Part shown: piece by piece, positions 1 to 11,639 of the stretch | How positions within the stretch are numbered: the first letter of the stretch is position 1 | Layout: every line of letters starts with the position of its first letter | NCBI GenBank assembly: GCA_038093975.1 | Contig: JBBPTG010000040.1 | Coordinates: 1-64,000, forward strand | Origin: Chalciporus piperatus | Lineage: Eukaryota; Basidiomycota; Agaricomycetes; Boletales; Boletaceae | Length of the DNA stretch: 64,000 nt | Reading direction: 5' to 3' | Made by a program: the position numbers and the translations under genes | Notes under the pieces: generated by a model | Database searches by the model: none | The model's input: only the letters and a program-made list of their open reading frames with translations | What the model was told of the DNA's origin: nothing

Positions 1-3000
1 TATATCCATGGTCCAGAACCAAGCGAGGGTATCATCTCGATGTCCACGAGCATTCGGATTGCTCACGGCCGTTGACACCTTCAAGTCTTTCTTGCTGATC
101 GGCCGATACTTCTCCAAGTCTTCCTGGCTAGCGTCCAAGTCTTGTAATGCTTTCCTGGCTGCTCGATAAATGCCCACATTCTTTTTCACTGTTTCCTCGA
201 CCATGGTTACCCTTGACCATGCCCGTGTTGTCATGGTGTAACTCCCAGCATGCCTGACCTCGGTCCGAAAGAGGACTGCCTTGTCTGCCAGACCCAGACG
301 AATTTCATGGAGGGCGTCGTTTGCTTGGCCTATCCGCAACTGTTTCTCCTTGTCTGCCACATCCTGCAACCCATGCGCAGTGCAAAACTTCCAGCCGAGG
401 GTCGATGGCAAAGGAACATCTGGAACGTCAGCCAATGCTCTATCTCTCTGATCTTCATCCTCCCAGAGTTCGTCATCGGCCGCATTGGTCGCTTCTTGCT
501 CTAGATCGTTTTCCAGATCGCTTGACTCTCCCACATCCCCCCAGAATGCGGCTGTCTCTGTAATAAAAGCATGGATAAGCCCAGCCAACCTTTCCTTCTT
601 TCGGGCGATCACCAATTGCTGTTGTTCAGTCGGCCGAATCGGAAGCCTGCGGCTCTCTGATGCCCAACCGAGTTTCATCTCCTGTAGCTGCATGCCGCGT
701 GCGATCAATGACACTGCCTGATTTCTGCCACCTTGACTACTCTGTAGCAGCTGAAGCTCGATTGCCTTGGCCGATGGTGCTGGGATTCCAATCAATTTGA
801 TAGACTCTGTGCGGCTCAGTAGGACTGGCCACAAACCTTTTTTCAAATGCACCTCGTAGACGTCCATGGCCGTCGGGTCCTTCACTCTCTTTCTGTGAGC
901 CTGATCTTCCAAAGCTTGCCACTCATTTCTTTCCGCCTCTGGAATGCCATCATCCAACTCTTGGAAAGCTTTCTCGGCTTCGACAAGCCCTTTGACTGCT
1001 TGCTTGTGTTTTCTCTTGAGACTCTGAGCTACAAATCCGAGGCGTTAGGCGATCTGTCATTACAGAATGCAGGTCACCCACCCATCCTTATCATTTTGAC
1101 AAAGTTGGAGTCGGCCATTTGGAAGTCCAGCAATTCCCGTCTGTGAGGGCTGCTCATTCCCCTTGTGGATGGGGACACAATGTTCAAGTTTGCCCATAAG
1201 GTTTCGATTATCTCCCCATCCACCCGCCCTGCCCCTCGAATAAAGTTGGGTGCGTATCTCTGGAAACATTCAGCCTGATGACCATGCACATGCCATATGC
1301 CTATCCCTGGCACCAACTCCACGGCCGATGGTATTTTGACATATTCGTTGCCCTTGAGCCGCAGCCTCAGCCGCTTCATGTATTGGCAATTGATGTCATA
1401 GAAGAGGATCACCCTTGGAATGCCAGCCATGTTGTATTCCAACACATGTGCCAATGCATAATCCATATTGACCTGCCTGTCATTGTGGTCAATGCATCCG
1501 TTTCTCGGCCGGCAGCCGAACTTGTTACCTCTCACCCTTCTGGAAGTCCACCACTGCATGGGGAATGAAACATCCATGTCTGGCATACGCGCACCCCCTG
1601 ATTCCTGTGGCCTCTAACTTTTGTCGGTTGGCATTGGCCTGGTTGACTGCTCGATGGTTGTTACAGTTCGACTTCTGCCCGACGCAGTCAGCAATGTCTT
1701 TGAAAGCCAAAATGTCAATACCTCGACGGGATGATTCGTGACTTCAAGGTACTCCTTGTATCTCTGGCTTTCTACCATTAACCCTGTCCCAGGCATCAGC
1801 CATACTTGGTCATCAGGCCTCTTGTCAGGCAAATGCTCCGCCTTGAAATTGCCGTCCATAACGATGGTTCGGGTGATCATCCACCTTTAGAATCATGAGA
1901 TGCTAGTGCATCGGTCAAGGTTGCTAATACACTCACGGAGCCACTCCCCCAACACAATTAATGTCCATGTTGATCCCTGGCTGAGGGCATGCCGGACAGA
2001 ACAAAGCCAGAGCACCCAATCCAGGAGACCCCTTGGTATGCCCATATTCATTCCACTTGAGCAGCTTTAACAGCCTCCACAGCCGAGCGGCACGGATGAG
2101 CTCTCGATATCGGTTCTGTTATCACAATTAGCTCGGCTTCGGCTGAACGTTCGGCTGAGCAATAAAGCCACCCACAGGCACCAAATGTGGGAATGCATTG
2201 GATGTTATTCGCCGAATCTTGCTAAAGTAGTTCGAAGCAGCAGTGCCACATTCCAGATTGTCTCGGATGAAGTCGTCGAGCAGCCGAAAGGTAAATACAG
2301 TGCTCGGCTCTTTGATGGTGGAAGGTAAAAGCTGAGCCAGAAAGACCTGTTTATGAGCTGCATCGGCCTCTGGACAGTTGCAAAATCTCATGTTCACATA
2401 GTGTACCCCAGATATATCTATGACCAGGAGAAAGCCTGGCTCGGCCAGAGGCTGTAAATGAGCCGGCCGATGGGCAACATCATCATCCTCCCAAGCCTCG
2501 TCCTCCAAGGTGACTGGAGGTAGAGGGGCAGTATGGGGACAAGGACTTCCTAAGTGTCCCAGATGGAGTTCCAACCCTGTCTGTGCGAATAGTCTGTCAT
2601 TGACCGATTTGTCAGTGCTTCAAACGACATACCCGATGGAGTGTGGATTCCTCAAAACAATCTCCGGTCCATTGTAACACCCTATGAAGAGGGTGTTGTT
2701 CGTGTTGCTTTCTGCAGCAACCTGTGCAGAAGACCGGTTGCATAAAACAGTCCTGGCACTTATACACTCCGTCTCCCTGACAGATCTTGCAAATTCTCTC
2801 AGCAGGCGCCTCCATATCCAGCCAAGCAGCAAGGTATTCATCTTTCATGTCCAGGGACTCCCTCAAATAATCGTTTTGGGTCTTATTCAAATACCCTCAG
2901 TCATTAAATCTGGGCACCCACACAGTCGAGCATACCTTGGGTTTTGGTAGTTTCAAAGAAGGTAGAACATACTCTCCATCAGCTGCGTCATACATCCGAT

Positions 3001-3208
3001 CAGCAGTGCTGGGTGTGAGACCACGATCCAGTGGCGTTTCCAGTCTCGGCATCTGAGGTGATGATTGAGGGATAGCAGCCTTGTGTTTTTTGCTCTTGTG
3101 GCTTGGCGGGGTGAGCTTGACCATCTTGATCTTTGATCCCTTCTTGAGAAACTTGACCTCTTGCACTGGGGTCCATGGTGTGGCCTTCTCGATCTTGGGC
3201 TTGACCAT
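1..3208 (-). CDS. KDZ transposase with CxC2 cysteine cluster (partial at left edge)
   Basis: DNA transposase of the Kyakuja-Dileera-Zisupton superfamily, read right to left in several exons. Exon 1 begins near 3208 (MVKPKIEK), a basic N-terminus. The exon around 2890-2630 carries the CxC2 zinc cluster (CKICQGDGVYKCQDC, then CTGC, then HPLHR). Around 2580-2130 the family region continues (GLELHLGHLGSPCP, TFRLLDDF). A CPACPQPG zinc-ribbon-like piece lies near 2010. The catalytic triad is readable: D in VMDGNFKAEHL (about 1850), D in FYDINCQYMKR (about 1390), E in VDGEIIETLWANLN (about 1190). Between them the typical CARHG-like block reads CAYARHGCF (about 1590). Short introns explain the frame changes, and I see no break inside the window. 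The helical C-terminus (1-1060) continues past the left edge, so stop and terminal repeats are not visible. Family is confident; exon borders are by eye. Confidence 0.9.
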
Positions 3209-3644
3209 TGTACAATCGGATACTTGGTGATAATGTTTGCCTCATTGGCAGGTTAGCATATGTCAGGCCACCCAGGGGCATAGGCGACAAGATGAACGGG
3301 CCGGAGCCTTTGATCACTCGCGGAAGCATTTGTACATCAGAGCCATCAGATCCTTCCTCCGAACAACAGCCGCTTGACATCGGATGCATTAGCCGATATC
3401 TTGACAGCTTCTTATCCGACGTCATCAGGACGATGTAACATGCAGACATGGCTGAAAGGTGACAAGCGTCTGATTGACAGCTTCACACCCGACGTCCTCG
3501 GGCCTAGTTTAGATGTCTGATAAATTGACCCAGAGCCGACATCATTGGAACCTATCACACCGAAGGAGCCAATGACCAGCAACGAAGGTTCCTGACTGCA
3601 CTGACACCAGGATTTGTTTCTCTTGCACCTGACGCAACAGAAAG
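3209..3644. promoter_or_regulatory. Divergent spacer between KDZ transposase and AT-hook gene
   Basis: This 436-bp gap separates two diverging genes and so should hold both promoters. I see no gene in it. It contains the same frequent CGGCC/GCCGA words as its neighbours and a near-repeat of CAGCTTCTTATCCGACGTC and CAGCTTCACACCCGACGTC (about 3408 and 3480), a possible pair of regulatory or transposase-binding sites. No TATA or initiator can be called with confidence. Confidence 0.4.
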
Positions 3645-6239
3645 ATGGTCATGAAGTCTGCCATCCAAACGACGGCCGAACGTTCCTATGATAAGCAGGA
3701 CCTTCCCTCCAGCGATCATGACTCTGAGGAACCGGGTGATATAGACCACCCAGGTGACGGTAATATAGATTCTCTGGCAGAGGATGAATCCGAGGAAGAG
3801 AACCCTAACGAGGAGGATGTTGAGCAAGCAGAAGATGGGCCGAACCAGCCGAAGACACGGCCGACGCAATTTTCAGAGGAAGAGTTGGCTATTATGGCGG
3901 AGTTCGTCACGCCTTGGAAAAATTCAGAGAAGGCCAAGAAGGCGTCTATCATGAAGAATATGTGGGGCAGGTTGGCTGAGCTCGAGTCTGTCAAGGGTCT
4001 TGGACTTGAGGCTTTCAAAGACCGCAAACATGTGAGCGAATCCAGTGTGTTAAGCCCTTAGATGCTGATTGCAATAATACACTAGCAATACACATTCTGG
4101 TTGTACAGCAAGTCTCGCAAACGAGCCGAGGACAAGCCAAAGTATAGTCAGCGCTGGACGGTCCGCAAAGTCGTATCCCGAAGGAACAAAGAAGAGGTGA
4201 TGACAATCATCGAACACGAGTTTCAGGAGCAGCGGGGGTCCCAGGGGATGATCAAGCATTGGCAGGCTGGCATCACTAAATTCCTGGAATCACTTTCCAA
4301 GGACGACAGGGAGCAACTAGAGGCTGAGGTCGAAGAATGGAATGCAGACAAGCCGTCGGCCGAAGTCCAAGCTGAGTAGGTCCTCTGACTGTCTGATTGA
4401 TCGGCTGGTATTGACCTCTATGGCTATGTCATCAGCAATGCATCAAAGAAAGCTCCAAACATGGTCCTTGCGTTTGCTAAGGATATGTGGAAGAACTGTG
4501 GAGCGCGGATCATGGTCATGAGTGCATGGAAGGACAAAGACGATGATGTCCTTATTTCTCAGTCAGTTAGCTTCATCGGCCGCTGTCGATCTCAAGCTAA
4601 CCATACAATTCAGCTTCGATTACAACGACGAGTTGGACAATGGCCCGCCGTTTGAACATTGGGACAGCACTCGCCCTAAATGGAACAAATGGGCCAACAC
4701 AGCCTTTGGGGTGAACGACAGGCCAGCCGAAGAAGGGAGTGAAGATGAAGGGTCTTTGGAAGGCTTGCCGGTCATTACTAGGAAGAAGAAGAAGAATAGC
4801 GTTGAGGCGATGATAAAGTTGCTCAAACCTGATTGGACAGCGAATGAGCCTCCAATCATTCCTGATATCAAGCTGATGAACCTTGACCAGATGAAGGATG
4901 TGGTGCGAGCCTTCTTGACTGCTCATTACAGTGAGTCGGCCGATGTTGACTAGATCTCGGCTGAGCAGGTCGACAGGACTAGAGTCGGGTAGCCACAAGG
5001 CCAAGGTCCCATTTGGCGAGGTGGCTAAACGACAAGCCGCCTTCATCCATGCGGACTATCTGCTGAAAGGGTTTGTGATGATTGATCCATCGAAGATGAG
5101 GCAAAAGCAAGTCGAAAGCTTGCTTAGTTTCTGGCAGAGCAGACAGCAGGCCAGGAAGGTGCCGATATTTGCTTGGAGTCAGGTGGGAGGGGCGAAAGGG
5201 GGATTCCAGGTAACACATGACCAGAGCAAACGGCTAGACAAGAGCAAACGGCTCCAGAGTCGTCAGAGAGCTCCCTCGCCAGAACTCACTGACAATGAAT
5301 TTGTCTCTGTGCAGACTCCCAAGGGAAAGGGGAAAGGGAAAGCACAAGAGGTACCCATCATGTCTGATGTGTCATCGGCCGAGGAGGATGAAGACAATGA
5401 AATGGGGGACTACAGTGGGTCCATGCAGCATCGGCATTGATGAGAGCATGCTAATCGGCCGACAGATTTGCCAGCTTTCGATAAACATCGTACTGCATCC
5501 CGAAAGACCCCAGCCCCTTCCAGCTGGCATGATGTCAGAACCAAACAAGGTGAACCGTCCAAGGTTTACAAGGAACAGTCAGCTCTCAAGGAGAAAACGT
5601 CTCAGGGGACTGACAAGGTAATACATAACAACTTTATCTTTGCTCATAAAGTCTAACTCAGAGTCCCAGCCGAAGCCGAAGCCACAGCCGAAGCTACAGC
5701 CTAAGCCATTGGAGCCTAAGTCTAAGGCTAAGCCCCAGCCTCCTAAGCCAAGGGTCCAGGAGAAAGGTTCAAAGGGCCGTAGAGAGAACAAACGTCCTCT
5801 GACTGAAGAGGATGGTTCAGTCCCTGATCCGTCGAGCAATGACAGGATCACCAAGAGAGTTCACAAAGAGAAGGATTCAAGGCAGCTGGCAGAAACCAAG
5901 GCTGACAAGCAGCCGGCCGCAATCAAGGCTGACAAACGCGTGCCAATCAGGCCCGGAGAGGGGATGGTTCAGCCGCTGATTCGCCGGCCGATGACAGGCC
6001 CACCAAGAGAGTTCGCAAAGAGAAGGATTCAAGGCAGCCGGCCAAGGCCAAGGCTGACAAGGTCAATGCACATATGTGTATATTGAGCTTGACTGACAAA
6101 TGACGATTTGATCCAGGGTGCGGCCGATGAAACATTCCATAAAGTCCCTGAGGCATCGGCTCGCAGGTCAGGTAGACCAAGGAAGACTCCAGCTCGCAAG
6201 GACGATGGTGTAGTAACACCTACCAAAAAGAGACCCTAA
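3645..6239 (+). CDS. Unrecognised KDZ-associated protein with acidic N-terminus and AT-hook C-terminus
   Basis: A multi-exon gene diverging from the KDZ transposase. Exon 1 (ATG 3645 to 4031) encodes an acidic, Glu/Asp-rich N-terminus followed by FVTPWKNSEKAKKASI. Exon 2 starts after an AG at 4085 (QYTFWLYSKSRKR) and ends near 4373. Exon 3 encodes NMVLAFAKDMWKNCGARIMV, and exon 4 (about 4615-4930) encodes FDYNDELDNGPPFEHW and a long helical region. Then follow a basic low-complexity stretch, a QPKPKPQPKLQPKP run (about 5660-5730), and a last exon with SGRPRKTPARK, an AT-hook-like DNA-minor-groove motif, ending at TAA 6237-6239. The splice between about 4930 and 4970 could not be resolved, so one exon may be damaged. 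No catalytic domain is recognised. Similar proteins are, from memory, widespread in Agaricomycetes. An accessory DNA-binding role is inference. Confidence 0.55.
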
Positions 6240-6361
6240 TCTAGGTTTCTTTCTTTCGGACTTGACTGCTTAAGTAGGCGGTTTGAAAGGATTGCAAAGA
6301 AAAGACTCTATTGCGATGTATATACGGTACAAGATAACGATGATATACATGGGCCCTGCCC

Positions 6362-8436
6362 TCACTCCTCAGTGTCCATCGGCTCTGATTCATCATCCCC
6401 TGAGGGAGCCTTGTCAGTGGTATCATGATCTTCGCCCAATGGGCCGTCAGCTGACTCGGCGGCCGGACTGGACGGCTGGGACGGGTATTCGAACAAAGCC
6501 TGCATGGCTGTACCCATGTCAGGCTCTGTGTGGGTGTCGGCCGGCGGTGCGGCTGTCCCTTGGTCACTAGATTCAATGAGTGGCCTTGAGTCCGGGGTCG
6601 GGTCGGCCTCCAAAGTGACCGTGCTGGCCTCAGCGACGATCTCGGGCGCAGGGAGGTGTGCAGCCACTGAGGGCGAGCGCGACACAGCGGATTGTGGGGG
6701 AGCCGAAGCCAAGGGGGAGCGAAGGGGGAGAGAGGCAGAGGGAGATGGGCGAGGTTGCCAGACAAACGACACGGCCGGTGATGGGCGATGATCAACGGCT
6801 TGTACTTGTCTGACCGTTTCCAACACCCTCGACATCCCACTGACCTGCTGGGAGACCACCGAAAGGCCTGACTCCAGCTTGGAGAAGCGATCCTCCATTT
6901 GGTCGAAGCGAGCGGCCGAGGGATGGATGGCGCCCTCCAGCCTCAGAGCGTAATCCCTCCATTCGGCATAGTCGGTCGACTCGGTCGAAGGACGAGAGAC
7001 CGCCAAGACACCTGGAAGGTGTCCTTGCTCTCTGACGACCTTCGAGATCACCTGCCGGAAGGTCGGGACCTCGACCACTGGGGCTGGTAGACTATGTTAA
7101 TGTCACATAGAGACCTGAATGACCTATTAACTCACTTGGCTTCACCTTCTTCGCCTTCGGCTCCTCTGATGCCGACTGAGCCCTTGGTCTCTTCTTCATT
7201 GTGCTCCGGCCGGCCTGCCCTTTGTCCCCCAGCCGCTTGGTCTGCTCCATGGCCAATGGGTCGTCGGAGTCGTCGTCCTCAGGAGCCGCCGTCTCCTTGC
7301 CCTTCCCCTTGCCTGTTGCCACACTCGTTTGGCGAGTCCTCTTCGGCCTGGTGGAGGGGCCTGGGGTGGCAGGCAGATCGGTCCCTGCGGCCGAACCCGC
7401 ACGTCTTGGATGGGCCGTTGTGAGCGAACACTTCTGCTTTCCCTGAAAACAGGGAAGGCAGGCGTTGCGGCTCACTTCAGGATGCGGAATGCAGTCCCGA
7501 CCCATGGTGACACACCGGTCACATGGAGAGCGTTCTGGGGGAGGGGGTAGAACGGAGCCGCTGCCTGAGGCGGCAGCAGCCAAGGCGGGGGAGGGATGGG
7601 ACGGGCCGGGTTGAGAGTTTTTGGCTCGTTCGGCCTTGTTACGTTCCTGCTGAGCCTTTGTTTGCATCATAGGCAGGTGGCGGCGGGGGCGAGACGGTGT
7701 CTTTGGGGTTGGGGCTGGGAGACGAGCCGGGTTGGGTGCTTGCGGTGGTGGGCGTTGAGGCTGCACGACGATCGAAGGGAGGGAGGGAAGCGATGGGCCC
7801 GATGGTGCTGACGCTTTGGTGTGTTTCGGGCGAGGCCTCGAGGACTTTGAAGGGACCGGCCGCTCTATTGGGTTATCTTCTTGCTCCTCGGCCTCATCCG
7901 ACTCGACCACAATAGCCCTCTGTTTACCCTTTCCTTGACGAGCTGGCGGCAGCGAGGTGATGCGAGGAGCCGTCGAAGACAGGGCGGTAGGCAACTCAGC
8001 AGTGGCAGGGGGGGGCATTGTCGAGTGAGTGGCCTCAGATGGCCGGTACCAGTGGTAGAACTGGATGGAGTCGCCAGGATGGAGGATGAACTCCCATACC
8101 GGCCAACTGTTGACGTTGGTCCAGCTGGGGATCCTGATGTCGGCAGCGATGACGATGGGAGGGATGATGGTTGCAGCGTCAGCCATTGGGCGAAAACGAT
8201 GCTGTGGGGAGTGAGAAAGTGAGCATAGGGTAGGGTAGGAGGGAGTAGTCTGGACGCACCAATGCCGCCCTCATGGAATCCACTCTCCTCTCCCAGTCTT
8301 GGGTGCGAGCCTCCAACTCCGAGCTTGACAGGCGGCTCCCTCGGCCTTCGCCACTTTGAATGATAGCCTCAATTGTGATCTTGAGGAACTCGGCGAGAGC
8401 TTGAGCGGAGTTGTTGGCTTGCTGAGTAGACATCAT
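6362..8436 (-). CDS. Unrecognised Pro/Ser-rich protein with Zn2Cys6-spaced cysteine cluster and coiled coil
   Basis: Three exons read cleanly right to left. Exon 1 starts at ATG 8436 (MMSTQQANNSAQALAEF) and ends AAL before a GTGCGT donor. Exon 2 (about 8202-7132) encodes a globular stretch (IPSWTNVNSWPVWEFILHPG), a long Pro/Ser-rich basic linker, and a cluster with spacing C-x2-C-x6-C-x10-C-x2-C-x6-C (from PCDRCVTMGRDC). Exon 3 (from about 7095) encodes VVEVPTFRQVISKVV, a heptad-like helix (FDQMEDRFSKLESGLSVV) and an acidic tail ending PMDTEE at 6362. The cysteine spacing fits the fungal Zn2Cys6 consensus, but the cluster sits mid-protein and lacks the usual basic loop. It converges with the AT-hook gene (122 bp apart). 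Function unknown. Nearby location and shared base bias suggest it travels with the KDZ element. Confidence 0.6.
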
Positions 8437-8733
8437 GGTTGTATGGATGATGAGTAGAGAAGAAGTGACGAGCAGGGTGTTAGGGAGGCGAGATGGAATG
8501 AAGTGTTCAAAGGTTGTGGATGAGTGACGGCCGAGAATAAAAGCTATAGAAAGTGACGTAATGTGTTTGTCCAAGTTGGGTGAGCGGAGCTGGAAATGTA
8601 CTTGCATTCTCATAGGGAGCAGGTGACATGGGAAACTGGAGTCTCGGATGCTGTTGATCCGATTGATCTGATTAGGCTCAGCCGATGGGTTCTATCTCCC
8701 CTGGTCTGTCCTTGACTATTTTGCAACATACAC
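8437..8733. promoter_or_regulatory. Divergent spacer between the Zn-cluster gene and the array-split gene
   Basis: About 300 bp between two diverging start codons; presumed to carry both promoters. No further gene, tRNA or clear repeat is visible. Confidence 0.35.
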
Positions 8734-10524
8734 ATGGCACCAAAGCAAGTAAGATTCGCAGGTAAGTTGTCAGCCGAAAATCATCTTAGGAACACTGACC
8801 CCTGAGTGACTTAGGATTTGACAATGACACAGAGCCGGAATCCAGCGAAGACGACAGAATGGCAACTTCAAGTGAATCATCATCTACGCATTGAGGCTCA
8901 ACCCATTGGCCCATTCCTACGCATTGAGGCTCAATGCATGGGCCCATTCCTACACATTGACACTGATTGCATCGGCCCATGCCTACCTAGTGACAATCGG
9001 TATATCGGCCCATCCCTACCCATTGAGGCTCAACCCATTGACCCATCCCTACACATTGACACTGATTGCATCGGCCCATCCCTACCTAGTGAAAATCGGT
9101 ATATCGGCCCATCCCTACCCATTGAGGCTCAACCCATTGGCCCATTCCTACACATTGACGCTGATTGCATCGGCCCATCCCTACCTCGTGAAAATCGGTA
9201 TATCGGCCCATCCCTACCCATTGAGGCTCAACCCATTGGCCCATTCCTACACATCGACGCTGATTGCATCGGCCCATGCCTACCTAGTGACAATAGGTAT
9301 ATCGGCCCATCCCTACGCATTGAGGCTCAACCCATTGGCCCATTCCTACGCATTGAGGCTCAACCCATGGGCCCATTCCTACACATCGACGCTCAGTGAA
9401 GGTGGTGATTCTTCTTCAGGTATGTCAGAGGAAATGTTGGGAGGGATTCAGATGACATTCCCTAGACAGAAGATAGCACGGCCGCAGGAATGCCAAGAAC
9501 AGAGTTCACATTCCGCATGCCACATTTGAGGCAACAGGATTCATCGGCTGCTGGTAAGAGCTTCAATGGCCGTTCTTTGGCAAGTTGGCCTGATCGCCCG
9601 AACAGCCGAGGTCAATGAATCCGTTTCAGAGACCTTCGGTCGTATCAGAGAACATGCGCTGCAAGATTTGCCAGCAGACGGCCCCAGAGATGGCTTTCCC
9701 TTGAGCTGGTTTTTGGAGGTCCCCAGAATGCCTTTGTGGAATCACATCGTATCGGCCGAGAGAACCGTTCGAATCCTTTTGGGTAATGGCTCCGAGGAGG
9801 ATATCAGGACAGTCCGTGCCGACGCAGCAAGGGTGGCCGAATGGTTTCAACATGAGGTCAGCCGAATCAGGGGCAACGTATCAAACCAGGGGCCAGAGGA
9901 TGTGGGCCGAAATGGCCCAGAACTCATCGATTATCAATGTGGCTTTCATGACACATTTTCTTACCTTGTCAGGCCGTGATCCAGCCGAGGCCGATGAGCA
10001 GGATATTGCATTGGCTGACATCCCAGCTATCATGTTGTCGAATGATCGGAGGGAAAACGAAAATAGACTTCTGGACGAGCTGGACCTGCGTAAGTACCTC
10101 GTGGCATCCTATGAGGGCAGAAGAATTCATTGGATTGCAGCCCATGACTGGCAAGGTAGAAATCCTGAGGACATGGCGACAGGAAATACACCATTCACAG
10201 GGACGTTTGATCACTGTGAGTGGTTTTCATGATTATGGCATGGAATACATTGATGATAACGTCGTCGGCCGCAATCCAGTGGAGCAAGCAATCAACTGGG
10301 CCAACAGACAATTGGCCCAAGGGCTGCGCAGAGAACACCAGCCGCCGGAGGGATCAGCCGCCGAAGAACAGGCCAGAAATGATGATGCCACACTGATGGC
10401 CCTATCTTGGATCATGTTTGAACGCTTAGAATTTCTGGCCTACACTCGTAGGCAACACATATTCCATATGATTTCTTCGCTACGTCAGATGGACATGTTG
10501 GAGAGGCTGAGGAATGTAATGTAG
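8734..10524 (+). CDS. Unrecognised multi-exon protein, 5' exon interrupted by a minisatellite
   Basis: Start ATG 8734 (MAPKQVRFAG), a 50-bp intron, then GFDNDTEPESSEDDRMATS. At 8888 a 33-bp tandem array begins and closes this frame with TGA. Beyond the array a coding-like stretch resumes (EGGDSSSG, donor near 9419), then MPRTEFTFRMPHLRQQ (about 9500-9555). The main body runs from about 9607: AEVNESVSETFGRIREHAL, WNHIVSAERTVRILLGNG, RVAEWFQHE, a short intron, RMWAEMAQNSS, RENENRLLDELDLRKYLVAS, RIHWIAAHDW. The last exon, from about 10280 (EQAINWANRQLAQGL), ends LERLRNVM at TAG 10522-10524. I recognise no domain. Either the array is spliced around by a route I cannot see, or the 5' exon is disrupted and translation starts downstream. 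Confidence 0.5.
8888..9396. repeat. 33-bp minisatellite with 99-bp higher-order structure (array 1)
   Basis: Fifteen full 33-bp units plus a partial one. Each ends in a CGGCCCATNCCTAC-like block. Three unit types can be told apart: A (starts CATTGAGGCTCAACCC), B (ACATTGACACTGATTGCATC) and C (CTAGTGAAAATCGGTATATC). Order is A A B C A B C A B C A B C A A, so the true period is 99 bp. Because 33 is a multiple of three, long open frames on both strands across the array are artefacts. Confidence 0.95.
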
Positions 10525-10531
10525 TGTAGGC

Positions 10532-10905
10532 CATATAATATTGACACTGATCACATTGGCTTATCCCTACCAATGGACTAACTTTACATCGGCCCATGCC
10601 TGCCTAGTGACACTAGGTATATCGGCCCATTCCTACGCATTGAGGCTCAATGCATCAGCCCATTCCTACACATTGAGGCTCAATGCATCAGCCCATCCCT
10701 ACACATCGACGCTGATTGCATCAGCCCATGCCTACCTAGTGACAAGAGGTATATCGGTCCATTCCTACGCATTGACACTGATTGCATCGGCCCATCCCTA
10801 CACATTGACACTGATTGCATCGGCCCATCCCTACAGATGGACATCATTGCATCATTGCATCGGCCCATCCCTACCCATTGACACTCAATCTATCGGGCCA
10901 TGCCT
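10532..10905. repeat. 33-bp minisatellite, second array of the same family
   Basis: The same A, B and C unit types as at 8888-9396, in the same orientation, starting just after the stop codon of the gene at 8734-10524. It begins and ends with degenerate units and has local order C A A B C B B. Scattered relics with GGCC...CCTA blocks continue to about 11200. Confidence 0.9.
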
Positions 10906-11639
10906 GCTGTAGGAGACATGATTCAGTGGCCAATGCCCACCCCTAAACATTTCCTGCATCGGCCGCTCCCTACACATAGAGGGTTTACACATTGGCCTAT
11001 CCCTATTCTCTATGGGCCGAACCCTGATGCAGGCAGGACTGGGTAATTAGCACCAGTCGGCCAGGTCCTACCTCATGGAACCTTTGTGTTGGCCATTCCC
11101 ACTGCCAGGGCACAATGGTACATTGGCTGATCCCTACTCTACGTGTACATTCTATTACTAGCCGATCCCTAACCTAGGTGACCATACACCAGCGGCCAAT
11201 CGTTAGCCAGCCAGTAGAGCACGGCCTAATTGGTGATCGGCTGGCCTTGCTGTATGGCCTAACAAGCTGAATGGGCTCCAGCCGCGCCACAGCCGCTGGC
11301 CCAATTCGCAGCCGTGCCACAGCCACTGGCCAAGTTCACACTGTCCACAGGCCTCATCAGGCCACAGTACACCAGGAAACCTGTAGTTAGTGATTGTCTA
11401 AGTGTGTAGTACTAATATACTAAAAAAGGGTACATGTTACATGTTTATTCCATAGTAAAAACAGGTAAAATGATTGGCATTGATTACTAGTTTACAATGC
11501 TAATAAAATGTAGCTTTTCTTTTCCTAATGCCTCGAGACTTGGCGGAATTTCGCGCGCAGGAACACATGACCTTGGTTGGTACATTTTGTCGTTCTTTGT
11601 CTAGTATTACTTACTAGTCCCGAGTGCACCAACTGGCCC
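10906..11639. other. Non-coding stretch: decayed repeats, then AT-rich spacer
   Basis: Up to about 11200 there are degenerate relatives of the 33-bp unit. At about 11278-11345 a short tandem duplication around GCCACAGCCGCTGGCC occurs. From about 11400 the base composition switches abruptly to AT-rich sequence without the CGGCC words, a candidate right boundary for the KDZ-associated region. No gene is visible. Confidence 0.5.

Noticed and set aside
8818..9529. Two overlapping open frames of about 200 aa made of an 11-residue repeat
   Set aside because: The 33-bp unit is a multiple of three, so all frames stay open. The product is only the minisatellite translated, with no start context or homologue sign.
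8888..10905. CRISPR-like arrays
   Set aside because: Units are contiguous without spacers, and the genome is eukaryotic. These are minisatellites.
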